Shown in pieces: positions 1 to 9,680 of a DNA stretch of 64,000 bases. Position 1 is the first letter of the stretch, and each line of letters begins with the position of its first letter. Source of the DNA: Diphasiastrum complanatum (taxonomy: Eukaryota; Streptophyta; Lycopodiopsida; Lycopodiales; Lycopodiaceae); the NCBI GenBank assembly GCA_029204225.1, contig CM055111.1:4596433-4660432 (forward strand), read 5' to 3'. The position numbers were made by a program, and so were the translations under genes. A model generated the notes under the pieces. That model had not been told where the DNA came from and made no database searches. It saw nothing but the letters and a program-made list of their open reading frames with translations.

Positions 1-152
1 ACGCACCATCTCCGCAAGCCATGGAATCTTGGCCACATCCTCGACCAACAAGTCCAAGCAATGTGCAGCACAAGGTGTCCATGTGGGGGCAACTGGGGGG
101 CGTGATGTGGTGGCCTCTGGCTGTGTCGCCGTGACTGCATCTTGATCTGCCA
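1..152 (-). pseudogene. hAT transposase fragment, cut by window edge
   Basis: Read on the minus strand this stretch has no stop. It contains the block TPCAAHCLDLLVEDVAKIPW, typical of the central catalytic region of plant BED-type hAT transposases. The same block is recognisable in the hAT element near 32.85 kb (TPCAAHSIDLMF). The rest of the gene would lie left of the window. Its position before a BED-finger remnant on the same strand suggests one decayed element. It lies in the upstream intron of the CCDC25-like gene. Confidence 0.7.
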
Positions 153-237
153 AAAAAGACAAATTTGAAATCACAATACAATTTAGAAATTAGATGATCA
201 ATGAAATTGAAACTTCAGACTTGATGTGTCATGTGAG

Positions 238-460
238 TTAAAACTTAAAACTTGATCGATGTTTGAAGTGTAAGAGTCTTAGAGTTGAATGTTTACCTCT
301 CGGTCTGGGCCCCATCCTCGAAGGGCCAACCTCCTCCGATGCGACAGGAGTGAGTAGCATGTCAAGAGCATGCATGCAAGGGGCAATCTCGTACCCCCTC
401 AAACGTGACAAATGTGCCCTGATGCGTGTGGGCCCTCCAGTGTAAGTAGTTCGGAGCATA
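238..460 (-). pseudogene. hAT BED zinc-finger remnant
   Basis: The minus strand encodes GGPTRIRAHLSRLRGYEIAP followed by Cys. This is the second half of a BED-type DNA-binding finger (the histidine/cysteine part) as found at the N-terminus of plant hAT transposases. The first cysteine pair is missing, because the sequence switches abruptly at about 445 into copia reverse transcriptase on the other strand. The BED finger lies upstream of the catalytic fragment on the same strand, as expected for one element. Confidence 0.6.
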
Positions 461-1454
461 CACTTTATGTTTTGATCAGGGATAATCATATTGTTATTGT
501 AGTGATGTATGTGGATGATCTTATTATTACAGGATCAGATCATAGTATGATTCAGGAAATCAAGAAAGATCTCTCATCAGAGTTTGATATGAAAGATCTT
601 GGTTCAGTACAATATTTTCTTGGGATTGAGGTATGGAGAGTAGCACAGGGATTATTTATTTCTCAATCTAAGTATGCTCATGAACTTCTTGAAAAGTTCA
701 ATATGTCAGAATGCAAGCCTATTTCTACACCATATGATAGTGGATGTAAGCTTACTAAAGTTGAGGAAGATCAGGATGTAGATGAGACGTTATAAAGAAA
801 GCTTGTTGGAAGCTTAATCTATCTAACTACTATAAGACTAGATATTGCTTATGTTGTGAGTATGGTTACTCAGTTTATGGCTAAGCCTAAGCAGATTCAT
901 TGGAAAGCTGCTAAGCGAATACTCGATGTATCCAAGGCACTTTGAGATTTGGTATTCTCTATGGTAGACAGGATGATTTGAAATTACAGGGATATGTGGA
1001 TGCTGATTGGGCTAGAGATGCGGAAGACCGAAGATCTATTACAGGATATGTTTTTAATCTTGGTTCTGGTGCTATCTCTTGGAGTTCAAAGAAGCAGCAT
1101 ACTATTGCTTAGCAGAATATCGAGCTACTACAAGTGCAACATGTGAAGCAATATGGTTGCGAAGGATTCTACATGATCTACATATGGTACAAGATTCACC
1201 TACGGTACTTCAATGCGACAATCAGAGTTGTATTAAATTGGCGAAAAATCCAGTTTTTCACAACAGGACAAAGCATATTGAAGTACAACAACACTTCATC
1301 AGAGAGAAAATTCAAAGTGAGGAAGTGGAGCTTATCTATTGCCCTACGGAAGAACAAGTCGCAAATATTTTTACCGAAGGTCTTGGCAAAGAAAAATTTC
1401 AGAAGTTTAGAGAACTTCTAGGAGTAATAGATAACAAAGTAAACATTAAGGGGG
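445..1454 (+). pseudogene. Ty1/copia reverse transcriptase-RNase H fragment
   Basis: This encodes the C-terminal half of a copia polyprotein. The RT active-site block YVDDLIITG is near 510, then DLGSVQYFLGIEV. An RNase H region follows, with CDNQSCIKLAKNPVFHNRTK near 1220-1280 and the tail VANIFTEGLGKEKF. It is interrupted by in-frame stops (for example at 793 and 1110) and a frameshift near 930. Gag, protease, integrase and the RT N-terminus are missing. The 5' edge is a sharp junction with hAT sequence at about 445, so it is a truncated insertion. A purine-rich tract and an LTR follow directly. Confidence 0.9.
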
Positions 1455-1837
1455 TGTTAAGAATTAATGTTTATTTGATACCCCTTAATGATGGTTTGGC
1501 CATGCCTACGTGCAATTTTTAGGGCCATTCTATTTATAGTAAATTCGTATTTTAAGGCTTATGCATGTAGGTGGGTGCACTACAAATAGATTAGGATCTA
1601 TTTAGTACTTAGAAGTTCATTTTTGGTTCTTACCATATATAGGTAGTATTATTAGTAAATAGCTTTTGTTATTTTGCTATTTACTTTAGGCTCATTAGCT
1701 TTTATCAACATTCAATTCTATTATGCTAGAGCAATTGCTCAATTCTCCTATGATCTGATTTCTCTCTATGTATGGTTTTCTGTGAGTGCTAGTAGGACTA
1801 GTATCTTCATCTAGAATTTGTATCACAAATTCTGACA
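1455..1837 (+). repeat. 3' LTR of the truncated copia element
   Basis: The LTR starts TGTTAAGAATT directly after a purine-rich polypurine tract (aagggggtg) that follows the copia coding end. I place its end at AATTCTGACA, the imperfect inverse of the start. That gives 383 bp. The start is well supported by the tract. The end is inferred from the terminal inverted match only, because no second LTR copy exists in the window to confirm it. Confidence 0.6.
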
Positions 1838-2663
1838 GGTGGATCGTGTGACGTTCGGTTCCTTGTGGGTAACCGGCACCTGGCAGTTTGTAGTAAAGTA
1901 GGACGTAACAGTCTACTTGAGATTCCTCCATCAACGAGAGAGGGAGAGAAAGAGAAAGAAAGGAAGAAAGCTTTTATAATGTCTTTGAATGCCAAATTAA
2001 TTTCTCTGTGACGTAAAGGAAATACAAGAAATTTAATGCTAGTGCTAAAGTAGAAAAATAGCACAATGTAGTACAATTCAACATGGTAAGATGACATATC
2101 TCTCTCAACTAAGGAAGTTGTAATATCGACTCCTGATAATGTCGTTGGAGGTAGAGCCAGTGCGGTAGATGGTTGCAGGTGTCATCTCTATTTCTATCGG
2201 GTTTGAGATCATAGATTGTGTGCAAATCATCTTGGTTTCTACCATGCAAGATTCATCAATATTAACATAGTCTCAAAGCCCTCTTGTGTCCCATCTCAAG
2301 GTGACATGTTTCAATGAGGCCTATTCCTTGTTTTGCTGCACTTCCTAGTGTAAGCAATAAATAACATTATAAAAATTGGCACAATTAAACCTATAATTGG
2401 TGATACTCATTGTGAATATAAGATTTTCTTTTGAATACAAGCTTAAGGAATTTTTGAAAATGTTTCTTTGGAGAAATCAAGTGCATTTTGTTATTGGTTT
2501 TTTGATAAGGCAAACTATCTTCAAGTTGTTTTCATGAGTTGGGATTTGCATTTATCTTGATGCTGGAAGACTTAAGGGGGTTTCTCTTCATTAGTATTCT
2601 TCAAAGTTAATGGATATTGGCTACAAAATATGTCTTCCCTTCATCTAGTTACAACGTGTGCAG
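1838..2663. other. Intron/non-coding DNA upstream of the CCDC25 exon
   Basis: I see no gene here. There is a purine-rich run at about 1930-1972 and otherwise AT-rich sequence. It ends in a splice acceptor (gtgtgcag at 2656-2663) before the first visible exon of the CCDC25-like gene. The preceding exon of that family, which ends in a conserved block around GQVGFH, was not found and presumably lies outside the window. Confidence 0.5.
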
Positions 2664-2751
2664 GCTCGGATCGTGAAAGTAGAAAAACGCATCAACGAAA
2701 TTGTTAATAGACTCAACAAAACAAAGGTTGAAAGGACACCGGACTTCAAAG
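2664..2751 (+). CDS. CCDC25: CCDC25-like protein, internal exon
   Basis: This is an internal exon of a coiled-coil domain-containing protein 25 homologue, a eukaryote-wide family with an N-terminal NFACT-R domain and a charged C-terminal helix; its role in plants is not established. The exon encodes VEKRINEIVNRLNKTKVER plus flanks and closely follows the family consensus just after the NFACT-R domain. A cag acceptor precedes it and a gt donor follows at 2752. It ends in phase 1 (one base of an Ala codon), which the next exon at 15283 completes exactly. The intact frame and matching phases argue for a live gene. Earlier exons are outside the window. Confidence 0.88.
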
Positions 2752-3153
2752 GTACTTGCCTTGTTTTCATAAGCAATGTTTCTTTGGGTTTTCATTAGCA
2801 ATGTTTATTTTGTTGCATAATGAGTTTCTAATCTCTACATGAGAAAACTTGTAGTGAGAAGTAAAAATTGGACATTTGATAGAATCTGAGTGATTCTCAA
2901 ACTAGGAGTAGACTAATCTCATTAGTACTCACAAAACACCAAACACAAGAGGAAGAAGATAAACCACAAGAGCAATGATCTGAATTGAATTAATGAAGGA
3001 GGGCACCCATATGCTCTTTTAGAGACTTGACTAACTCTAAGGCAAAAGCTATTTGCCTAAAATACTGTTTGGCAAAAGCAATTATGCTAATTACTAAATC
3101 TCAGAAATAACAATCTATGTTAGTATAAATATAAAATAGTATTCTTTACTATT

Positions 3154-3930
3154 CTATACTAAAAATTGGTACCTTTCCCTTCGCTTACCAAGATCCACCT
3201 GTGTACTCATCCTTGGTACAATTTGTGTAGAACCTGTATCACATGGAGCTGTATCTTCCTGAATATCATCTATGACAGGAGTTTTTGATGTAGGAGAAAA
3301 TACATCCTCCTCATGATCTTCTAGGTTAGAAGACTCACTTTCTTCAAACACAACATCCCTGCTCATAATCACCTTCTTACTGGTAAGATTATAAAGGCGA
3401 TATGCCTTCTCTTGCTCATCATAACCAAGGACTAAACACTTGACTGCCTTTGAATCAAGCTTTTAACAATTATCTTTAGGAATATGAGCATATGCAATAC
3501 AACCAAAAACTCGTAGATGATCCACTTTAGGTTTTATACCTGCGAAAGCTTCTTCTGGAGTTCGATTTAGAACAGCTTTTGTAGGACTTCTATTAAGTAA
3601 GTAAACTGTTGTACTAATTGCTTCGTCCCACAAATGATTCTTGAGGTTCTTACCTCGTAACATGCTTTGAGCACTCTCCACAATAGACCTGTTCTTTCTC
3701 TCGGCTACTCCATTATGTTGTGGTGTATCAGTCGAAGCAAATTGTCTCTTGATTCCATGTTCTTTGCATAATTCCTGGAACTCTATAGATATGAACTCAC
3801 CTCCCTTATCTGAACGTAGAATCTTGATTTGCTTTCTTGTCTGCTTCTCAACAAGTGCATCCCTTTTGACAATATTAGTCGACCCTTTTGACAGTACATG
3901 TAATGAGGATCCTCGTCCCACTTTTTCTCA
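3154..3930 (-). pseudogene. Ty1/copia integrase and linker fragment
   Basis: Read on the minus strand this encodes the integrase core, with LRSDKGGEFIS, the block TPQHNGVAERKNRSIVESAQ and HLRVFGCIAYAHIPKD. After one in-frame stop (near 3462) the integrase-RT linker follows, with LVLGYDEQEKAYRLYN and an acidic stretch with conserved RDVVFEE. Gag-protease and RT-RNase H are both missing, and no LTR is recognisable at either side. It sits antisense in the big intron. Confidence 0.9.
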
Positions 3931-4098
3931 ATCCAATTAGTGTTGGATGTAATATATTTTGGAGGAAAAACAAACTTCTTGATTCAAGCAAATATGTGAA
4001 AGGAATATAGATGAGTGTACCCTTTTTTATGAGAAGTAAAACTGCAATTCTAAAGAAAGCTTTAGCAGAAGAACATTTTTGTTTGCGTGTTCTTAGGA

Positions 4099-4412
4099 AA
4101 TCCTGGAAGTGGAGTCACAACTGGTCCTTCTTGAGATGCTGATCTTCCCAATTGAGAAGATGTTTCAGAGCCCCCGTCTAAGTAATAAGTTGTTGAAATT
4201 CATCCGGGGAGAAACCGATCTCATCATATAAGACATAGTAGTGTGTAGGTCTAGGGTTTAGGGTTTAGGGATGAAGTTGTAGCATAAGTAATCAGTAAGC
4301 TCTGTATCCAGCACCTTTCTGAAAGCTCTTCATCATCATTGAACACACTACGTTGGGTCTCAACATATTTCTCAGCTTCAAGCCATTCCTTAGTACTCCA
4401 AGACCTTCACTT
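4099..4412 (-). pseudogene. Unidentified coding-like remnants
   Basis: Two minus-strand stretches read open and look protein-like: about 4308-4412 (TKEWLEAEKYVETQRSVFND continuing to ELSERCW) and about 4099-4191 (GGSETSSQLGRSASQEGPVV continuing to PLPGFPKN). They are separated by stop-rich sequence that contains telomere-like repeats. I do not recognise the family. They could be two exons of a captured gene fragment or a degraded element. Confidence 0.3.
4252..4270 (+). repeat. Short interstitial telomere-like repeat
   Basis: There are nearly three units of the plant telomere repeat (tagggtttagggtttaggg). The array is too short to be a telomere. It also matches the telo-box motif found in some plant promoters, but there is no promoter context here. 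Confidence 0.7.
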
Positions 4413-4511
4413 CCTCGGCAGGAAAATCCACTGATTGGAAATCAGTGGGTGAAATCTGACCAAAAACGTTTGACGTGGATTTGAGGGAGGAGCAATTAAT
4501 GACGTAGTAAA

Positions 4512-4735
4512 ATGTTTGAGTACATAAAGGCGACACAACCACTCCTATCATCGGCATGCACTGGAAGGACCTTTTTGACCGTTGCTTTCTTACAAATCTT
4601 CCTGGCCAAATATCCAGGTGAAAGGGTATTGATCACTGGCCCCAGAAGGCATGCAGCTTCCTTGGGTGTCCGAGATAAGGAAATGGGCAGTGAAGCCAAT
4701 TCCTTTACACAACGTGTATGAAGCCCATAAAACTG
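4512..4735 (+). pseudogene. SNF2-family helicase fragment (motif I region, DRD1/CLSY-like)
   Basis: The plus strand encodes ACTGRTFLTVAFLQIFLAKY followed by PGERVLI. This resembles the ATP-binding motif I region of plant DRD1/CLASSY-type SNF2 remodellers (family pattern GxGKTF...SFLQSFLAKYP), with the motif I lysine changed to Arg. After a frameshift near 4636 the next conserved segment follows (APEGMQLPWVSEIRKWAVKP then IPLHNVYEA). The pattern of frameshift and lost upstream sequence marks it as a pseudogene or a captured fragment inside the intron. A second helicase motif of the same family lies 0.7 kb downstream. Confidence 0.6.
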
Positions 4736-5215
4736 TAGAGAAGAACGTGGTTAAAAGTTTTTTAGATGAAGGGCATTTCCCACGCACAAAGAACACGAGG
4801 ATACTTCTCCCAACAATCTTCTGGTCTTGAGAGAGAGAGAGAGAGTTTAGATATAAGCTCCTTTGCAGTGTATGTTTACATTTTTGAATACTCAATTTCA
4901 AGACTCTTCCACCAGGCTCATACTTTTCTAAACATGATGAAGTTCAGCATATTTATTCTAATGTAACCCCATTTCTTGTGATGGTGTTTAGGCTCAAGCT
5001 ACCGTACCTCAGATTGTCAGAAATATATATTATACACTCAACTATGCCACGACCACCGTTACCCAGGAGAATATTATATTTAAAAGTCCTTTTCCAAAAA
5101 ACACCTCGATTCTCCAAAGCACAGTTCAAATCCTATGTTTTTAATATCCAGAGCAGCAACAAGTCCAACTAAACTGAAGGCAAAATTTGTTTAGGCAAAA
5201 AATGTGAATCTGGTT

Positions 5216-5292
5216 GACCTGAACCTTGGATAACGAACTGTACAGAATGATAATTCCCTAAACCTGAACCTTGGATAACGAACCTTGGATAA
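5216..5292 (+). repeat. Short duplicated segment
   Basis: The 20-base segment cctgaaccttggataacgaa occurs at about 5219 and again at about 5263. A third partial copy (aaccttggataa) follows directly. It is a small local duplication and no function is apparent. Confidence 0.7.
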
Positions 5293-5446
5293 AGGAGGCT
5301 TTGTTAACTGGCATGAAGGAAAAGTTCTAGAAAAGTTGCTTGGTATTGGTGACTTCACAATTTTTTTGAAATTTATGCCCGGACAGCATAAGGCACTTGG
5401 ACATGTACAAATAATAGAATGAAGCTAGAGGCCTCATTGACAGGGA

Positions 5447-5545
5447 CATGCAATTTCCCGAGCATTCAGAATTGGTCAAAAGCATAAGGTCTTTGTTTAT
5501 CGCCTTGTGGCAGAAATAAATGCGGAGAAAAAGATTGAGGGTGGT
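5447..5545 (+). pseudogene. SNF2-family helicase fragment (motif VI region)
   Basis: This encodes HAISRAFRIGQKHKVFVYRL followed by VAE. It matches helicase motif VI of SNF2 ATPases (QAxxRaxRiGQ...VyvYrL). It lies on the same strand as, and downstream of, the motif I fragment, so the two probably come from one inserted or duplicated SNF2 gene that lost most of its middle. Confidence 0.65.
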
Positions 5546-5789
5546 GGTTAGGTTTGTTGCAAATTTTTTTGGTACCTTTTTCGATTTTTTTAGCAAGAGG
5601 GGGGAGGTATGTGCCAGACACTCTTAATAATTAATTCCGGGGGGAGGTAGGAGGAGGAAAATTATTTTTATTTGTTATTGGGCATGTGGGAGCGAGCGGG
5701 GAGGGGCTTGTATTTTATTTTTTTTAAATTTGAAAAATGGCGGACGCGTCCACCCTTAGACGCACCCCTGGCGCGTCCACGTCCGGACG

Positions 5790-6565
5790 CATCATCATGC
5801 AGATCAGGGAGAGCAGATGAGACTACTTCGACCGACCCATTCGTGTCGTAGCCCACATGTTGCACCCCCTATGCCGCTCTTCCAGACGTGAGGACGACGT
5901 AGAGCTCCATGCGAGATGGTTGGAGTACACCTACCTTAGTCCACTACTCATATCTGTACCCAATGAGTTTGTAGGCCGTACTCAATGAAATTTGTGGACT
6001 GATGCATGCCATGGTTGTTTTGCCAACAAGTCCGACATTGAGGGAGAATCAATTGAGGCCTGTGACGTGGTGGAGCATCTGTGGGCGCAGCACTGGCGAC
6101 CTACGACGATTGGCCGAGAGAGTCCTCTCACAAAAATGTTCGGATGCTTGCGAGAGGAATTGGAGCACCTAGGCCTTGTACAACACGAAGAAGAGGAACA
6201 TGCTATCGATCGAGCAATGTAGGCAGTTGGCGTTTGTGAACACCAACGGACGGATGTTGAGACGCACGCACAGAGGGTGCCGAGTTGACTGAGGTGAGTG
6301 AGTGTATACTTTGATGTTTGAGCTATTTTTTGACGCATTGAACTGCTTTTGTTGCACTTGAATTGCAAGATACTCACTTGTCAACATTGTTTGTTTGTGG
6401 TTGCAAGTGAACCCTGACTCCTGCTCGGTAGACTCGCCAGTTGTTGCTCCCCAGGAACCACTTACGCAGGACGAGCTGGATGATGAGATACATAGAGAGA
6501 TGTATAGGTAGGCTGAGGTTGAGGCACGCACTTGCATAGGAGTTGTAGCGCCCTCCACCAAGGAT
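5790..6565 (+). pseudogene. hAT transposase C-terminal remnant
   Basis: Short open stretches match the C-terminal dimerisation end of the hAT element at 33.5-34.0 kb. Examples are the order of LVQHEEEEHAIDRAM, then the equivalent of FVNTNGRMLRRTH in a shifted frame, then EPLTQDELDDEIHREMYR. Stops and frameshifts break every frame. A GC-rich block with gcgtccacgtccggacgc lies at its left edge, and a similar block lies beside the hAT fragment at 8.1 kb. Confidence 0.6.
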
Positions 6566-6792
6566 TAGTTTGCAACTATCCTCATCGAAATCTGATGAGA
6601 GAGGAGGGAGAAACTTGTGAAAATACTAATCAGATCCATCAGTGACTTCCTACACCAAAAATGGATCAAGAAGACAATGAAAATGATGAAGATGGAAGAT
6701 GATTCCAGTCAACACATTCTCCAACTCGTGCAGCCTCTATTAAATAGAATTCGAGTATGTACAATACTTGGCATGCAATTGCCAAGTGTCAA

Positions 6793-6856
6793 AATTCTCA
6801 TGCATGCATGTTGCATGCCTACTTGCATGTTGCATGCATGTCGCATGCATGTGGCA
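6793..6856. repeat. GCATGCATG-rich (RY-type) repeat cluster
   Basis: GCATGCATG and related TTGCATG words recur several times within about 65 bp. The CATGCA core is the RY element bound by B3-domain regulators in seed plants. Here it lies deep in an intron among transposon debris, so low-complexity sequence is the simpler reading. Confidence 0.5.
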
Positions 6857-7045
6857 GACTAACTTATTCTCCCCCATATGCATGGGGCTCTACCAAACTC
6901 AAATGGGTATGTGGCATCATCATGCAAGAAGGCCTCCCACGAGTTCGTACTAAAAAAATTTGCCTAAGTTATCTTGGGCCTTAAAAAATTTGGATGCAAG
7001 TACGACCATGTACCATGTACTATTTATTTAACTAGGTCTATAAGT

Positions 7046-7681
7046 TCAACACTCAACATCCTCGAATGCCTTGTCACTAGCATCCTGCGCCTGCTCGAGT
7101 AGCGGAGAGCCAATGAGGAAATCGTAAACTAGGGGCGTGCGGGCAATAGGTGATGGCAGTGGAACTATAGTGGCAACTGGCTGACGCGAGTGGACAGGTT
7201 CCACTGGAATGGATGCAGATGGGAGTGTGTGTGGCGGAACGGTCTGAGGGGGATGAGGGGCAGTGGGACGGGACGAGGACGCACTCCCTCTCCTCGTGGG
7301 TGCCAGCCAAGCAGGCAACAACTTGGGGTCAGCCACATAAGGAGCGGTGCAGAGCCGGAGAACACCCTCCGAAATGGTGTTCTCCCCCGCCACAAGACGT
7401 GGCCTGTAGGTGTCCAGTAGTCGCTGCCTGACGGGGACGGACATGCTGCCACAAGGGGTAGCATTTATGGTGCCACCATTTTTGGCGCGTGCACTGAGCA
7501 GGTGGCTTTTAAGGCGAGTGAGGGTGGCAATGAACTCGACCAGGCAATATCGGCAACGCACGACCTTTGCATCGGTCTTGTTAGACTTGTCGGCAACCCT
7601 CCTGACAATGTCTACCTCACACCACAGATTGGCAAGGTCGGATTGCACCATTGTGATGGAGGGAACTAGGGGAAAAAACAA
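7046..7681 (-). pseudogene. hAT transposase N-terminal BED-finger fragment
   Basis: This is an open frame of 211 codons. Residues about 42-68 form a C2H2/BED-type finger (CRYCLVEFIATLTRLKSHLL), followed by a long Pro/Ser/Thr-rich region like the linker after the BED finger in the hAT element at 31.7-32.2 kb. No catalytic domain follows on this strand. The catalytic piece at 8.1-8.5 kb lies on the wrong side for a colinear gene, so the locus is rearranged or holds two elements. Confidence 0.6.
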
Positions 7682-7934
7682 AGACTAATGTGAATGCTAT
7701 AGGAGGCGGAAAGCTGGAAAAAAAACAGCAGCAACGGAAGCACCAGTAGCAGGGAAAAAGCAAGGGCTTCCGGAAGGCAACAGATCAAACTCAAGCACAG
7801 GGCGTGGACAAGGCCAAACCGTGAAATGGATGACAGTAGCGAAGGCAGGGAGGGCACGGACAGTAGTGAAGGCAGGGACAAAGACGAAGTGAGGGGGAGG
7901 GAAATTGGGTTAAAAAAATATATTAAAATATTGT

Positions 7935-8018
7935 GGTACCGCGGCACCATTATGGTGCCGCGCGGTACCAGTATGGTGCCTAGGTACCGGGATCCGGTAC
8001 CCAGTACTGCGGCACCTA
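7935..8018. repeat. GGTACC-rich palindromic block
   Basis: A 35-bp inverted repeat at 7935-7969 pairs ggtaccgcggcaccat with its complement around a minimal loop, with one extra base in the right arm. A second near-palindrome (ggtaccgggatccggtacc) lies at about 7993. The block is GC-rich against AT-rich flanks and abuts an (AT)n run. It may be a foldback or MITE end. Confidence 0.7.

Positions 8019-8020
<2 letters not shown>

Positions 8021-8062
<42 letters not shown>
8021..8062. repeat. (AT)n microsatellite
   Basis: About 42 bp of uninterrupted AT dinucleotides directly follow the palindromic block. Confidence 0.95.
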
Positions 8063-8064
<2 letters not shown>

Positions 8065-8099
8065 AAGGAAGCGAATAGTGTGTCCAAATGCGCGTCCAC

Positions 8100-8482
8100 G
8101 TCCAGGACGCGCCAGGGGTGGACGTGGACGTGTCCAAGTCACATCTCTGGATCACCTCGTCAATGCGGTCCATGAGACGGTCTACAAGCCGCAACACATA
8201 GAAAATGGGTCGTAGGATCCCCGCAAGCTTTGCTGCTTGGCTCCAAAAATCCTCTCCATACACGGTGGCCTGAAAATGCAACGCATCTGCAGCTCTGAAG
8301 GTCGAGAACTCGTCATTGGCAACCATCCTCCACAAATGGTCTCGTATTGCCAACAGTCGCTCCAAGACCAAGAAATAGTAGGCAAAGCAGGTGGGTGCTG
8401 GTTTTCTCAAGTCCAACAACGAGAAGGTGTGGAACAAGGCCAACATGCGCGTCTTCCTGGTAATAAAGCTGACCACTCGCAT
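8100..8482 (-). pseudogene. hAT transposase central fragment
   Basis: The minus strand encodes LRKPAPTCFAYYFLVLERLL, then DEFSTFRAADALHFQATVYG, FWSQAAKLAGILRPIFYVLR and LVDRLMDRIDEVI. The hAT element at 33.0-33.3 kb has the parallel order LRKPVSTRFGYHVLVLERLL then ALRPMYVVLRLVDREGNTMG, so this is the central transposase region. It is truncated on both sides, and the lower-coordinate end runs into GC-rich sequence (gcgtccacgtccaggacgc). Confidence 0.75.
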
Positions 8483-8635
8483 AGCCTGAGACCTGATCTA
8501 CAACACAAACCGGCAACCAAAAGTTTAGAGAAACGCCAAGAGGGTTTAGGAGCTAAGATCAACATGTGAAGTATAGAAAGTGGGCAAAGCAAGGATAAGG
8601 CAAAGGAATTCAGCTGGAAAGCAGATTTTGAATGA

Positions 8636-8770
8636 GACATACAAGGTACCATAAATTATGGTATTGAATATGATTGTGAAAATGAGTTGAAAGTTCAATG
8701 CTGCTTTGGAAGGAGATTAAAGAAGAGAAAAGGTCCACTACATATTACACATGTGATCAAGTGCAGAAAT
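8636..8770 (+). pseudogene. Copia-C RNase H fragment, left part (split by insertion)
   Basis: This encodes GTINYGIEYDCENELKVQCC, the copia RNase H entry block (family pattern GTxxyGIxY...LxvxGfxDsDWAG), and then RSTTYYTC in a shifted frame. The reading stops dead at 8770, where a tRNA-bearing element begins, and resumes at 14273 with NKKQPLLSS, the next conserved block of the same enzyme. The left edge near 8636 is where recognisable homology starts. Confidence 0.75.
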
Positions 8771-8873
8771 TCTTGGAATATCAATCCACACTCTAGAGAG
8801 AACTATCAACCAGGGCGGATAGCTCAGTGGTAGAGCATCCCATCCGATGTGAGGGAGGTCTTGGGTGTGAATC
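8771..8873 (+). repeat. Left terminal repeat of the tRNA-bearing element
   Basis: About 103 bp match the right repeat (14125-14226) with few differences. It begins TC instead of TG and includes a tRNA-like unit from 8813 (gggcggatagctcagtggta). The A box is intact, and the B box is decayed (ggtgtgaatcg). The last 40 bp present in the right repeat are replaced by unrelated sequence. Confidence 0.7.
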
Positions 8874-8915
8874 GCCAAAGCTATGGTTACGTGGCCCAAG
8901 TTGTGGGGCAGGTGA

Positions 8916-9680
8916 TGAAGAAACAAAACGTTTTTAATTACAAAGCTTTGCTAGCTTTCAGCCCTCTGCCTGACGAATATGTTCGCGAACACGAAAGTCA
9001 AGAGATACGAAGCACGAAGGATTTGTGAACACTTGACGGGAGACACGAAGCACGAAAGTTTCGCGAACACCTGACGAGAAGACACGAACACGAAAGATTC
9101 GCAAACGAGAATCTTTTGCGGTCCAACACGAGAAAGTCAGACGACGGAAACGAAACCCTTTCTGCCCTCACACTCCAAAGAGTACCAGCAAAGATCATGC
9201 AAGTACCCATGAGTACAAGTATCTGATCTGATGGCATGACATCAACAGATACACTCTAGGTCGTGGCTAATCCGCCACTCTTGTAATTCTCTGATTAGTT
9301 GTAGATTTAGTTACTCTAATCTAAAAGGTTACAAAGAGCAACTATATACTTACTGGATGATACTTGACAGATAGATATACGAACATACAGATAGATGTAT
9401 GAAGTAGTCTGATGCTAGTAAGCAATCAAGACGAAATACAGACAACAAGTCCGCCTGCGTGCGAGACGAGTTCTGTGAGCAGGATCCATAGTGATCCACA
9501 GGTCCGCTAGTAAGCGAGACATCCACTCGTGATAGAACCGTATTTCTTTCACGCCAACGCATTGCGTGGATATGCATGTAGTGCTTGAAGGATCAAGAGA
9601 AAATCAATAGATGATCTTGTAGCCATTGTGCACATGTCTTCTTTTATGATGTATGATCTTGGACGCAAATGTATCTGCTG
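8916..9680 (+). repeat. 5' LTR of copia-A (3' end deleted)
   Basis: It matches the 3' LTR from tgaagaaacaaaacg to tgtatctgctg, where homology ends at a deletion joining gag sequence. The first third contains many reiterated short words of the type cgaacacgaaag with ttcgcgaa palindromes, which are shared by all three LTR copies in the window. Confidence 0.88.

Noticed and set aside
4252-4270. Telomere or chromosome end
   Set aside because: Fewer than three units, inside an intron.
5668-5865. 65-codon minus-strand gene
   Set aside because: Reads across the gcgtccacgtcc terminal-like block and A-rich sequence; no domain.
6617-6984. Overlapping small ORFs with Cys/His-rich peptides
   Set aside because: They arise from the GCATGCATG word cluster; there is no conserved domain and three frames overlap.
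7826-8215. 129-codon plus-strand ORF
   Set aside because: It reads through the palindrome, the (AT)n run and antisense hAT sequence, so it is a chance frame.
8813-8876. Functional tRNA gene
   Set aside because: B box and T arm are decayed, the anticodon loop lacks the invariant U33, and the unit is part of a repeated element.
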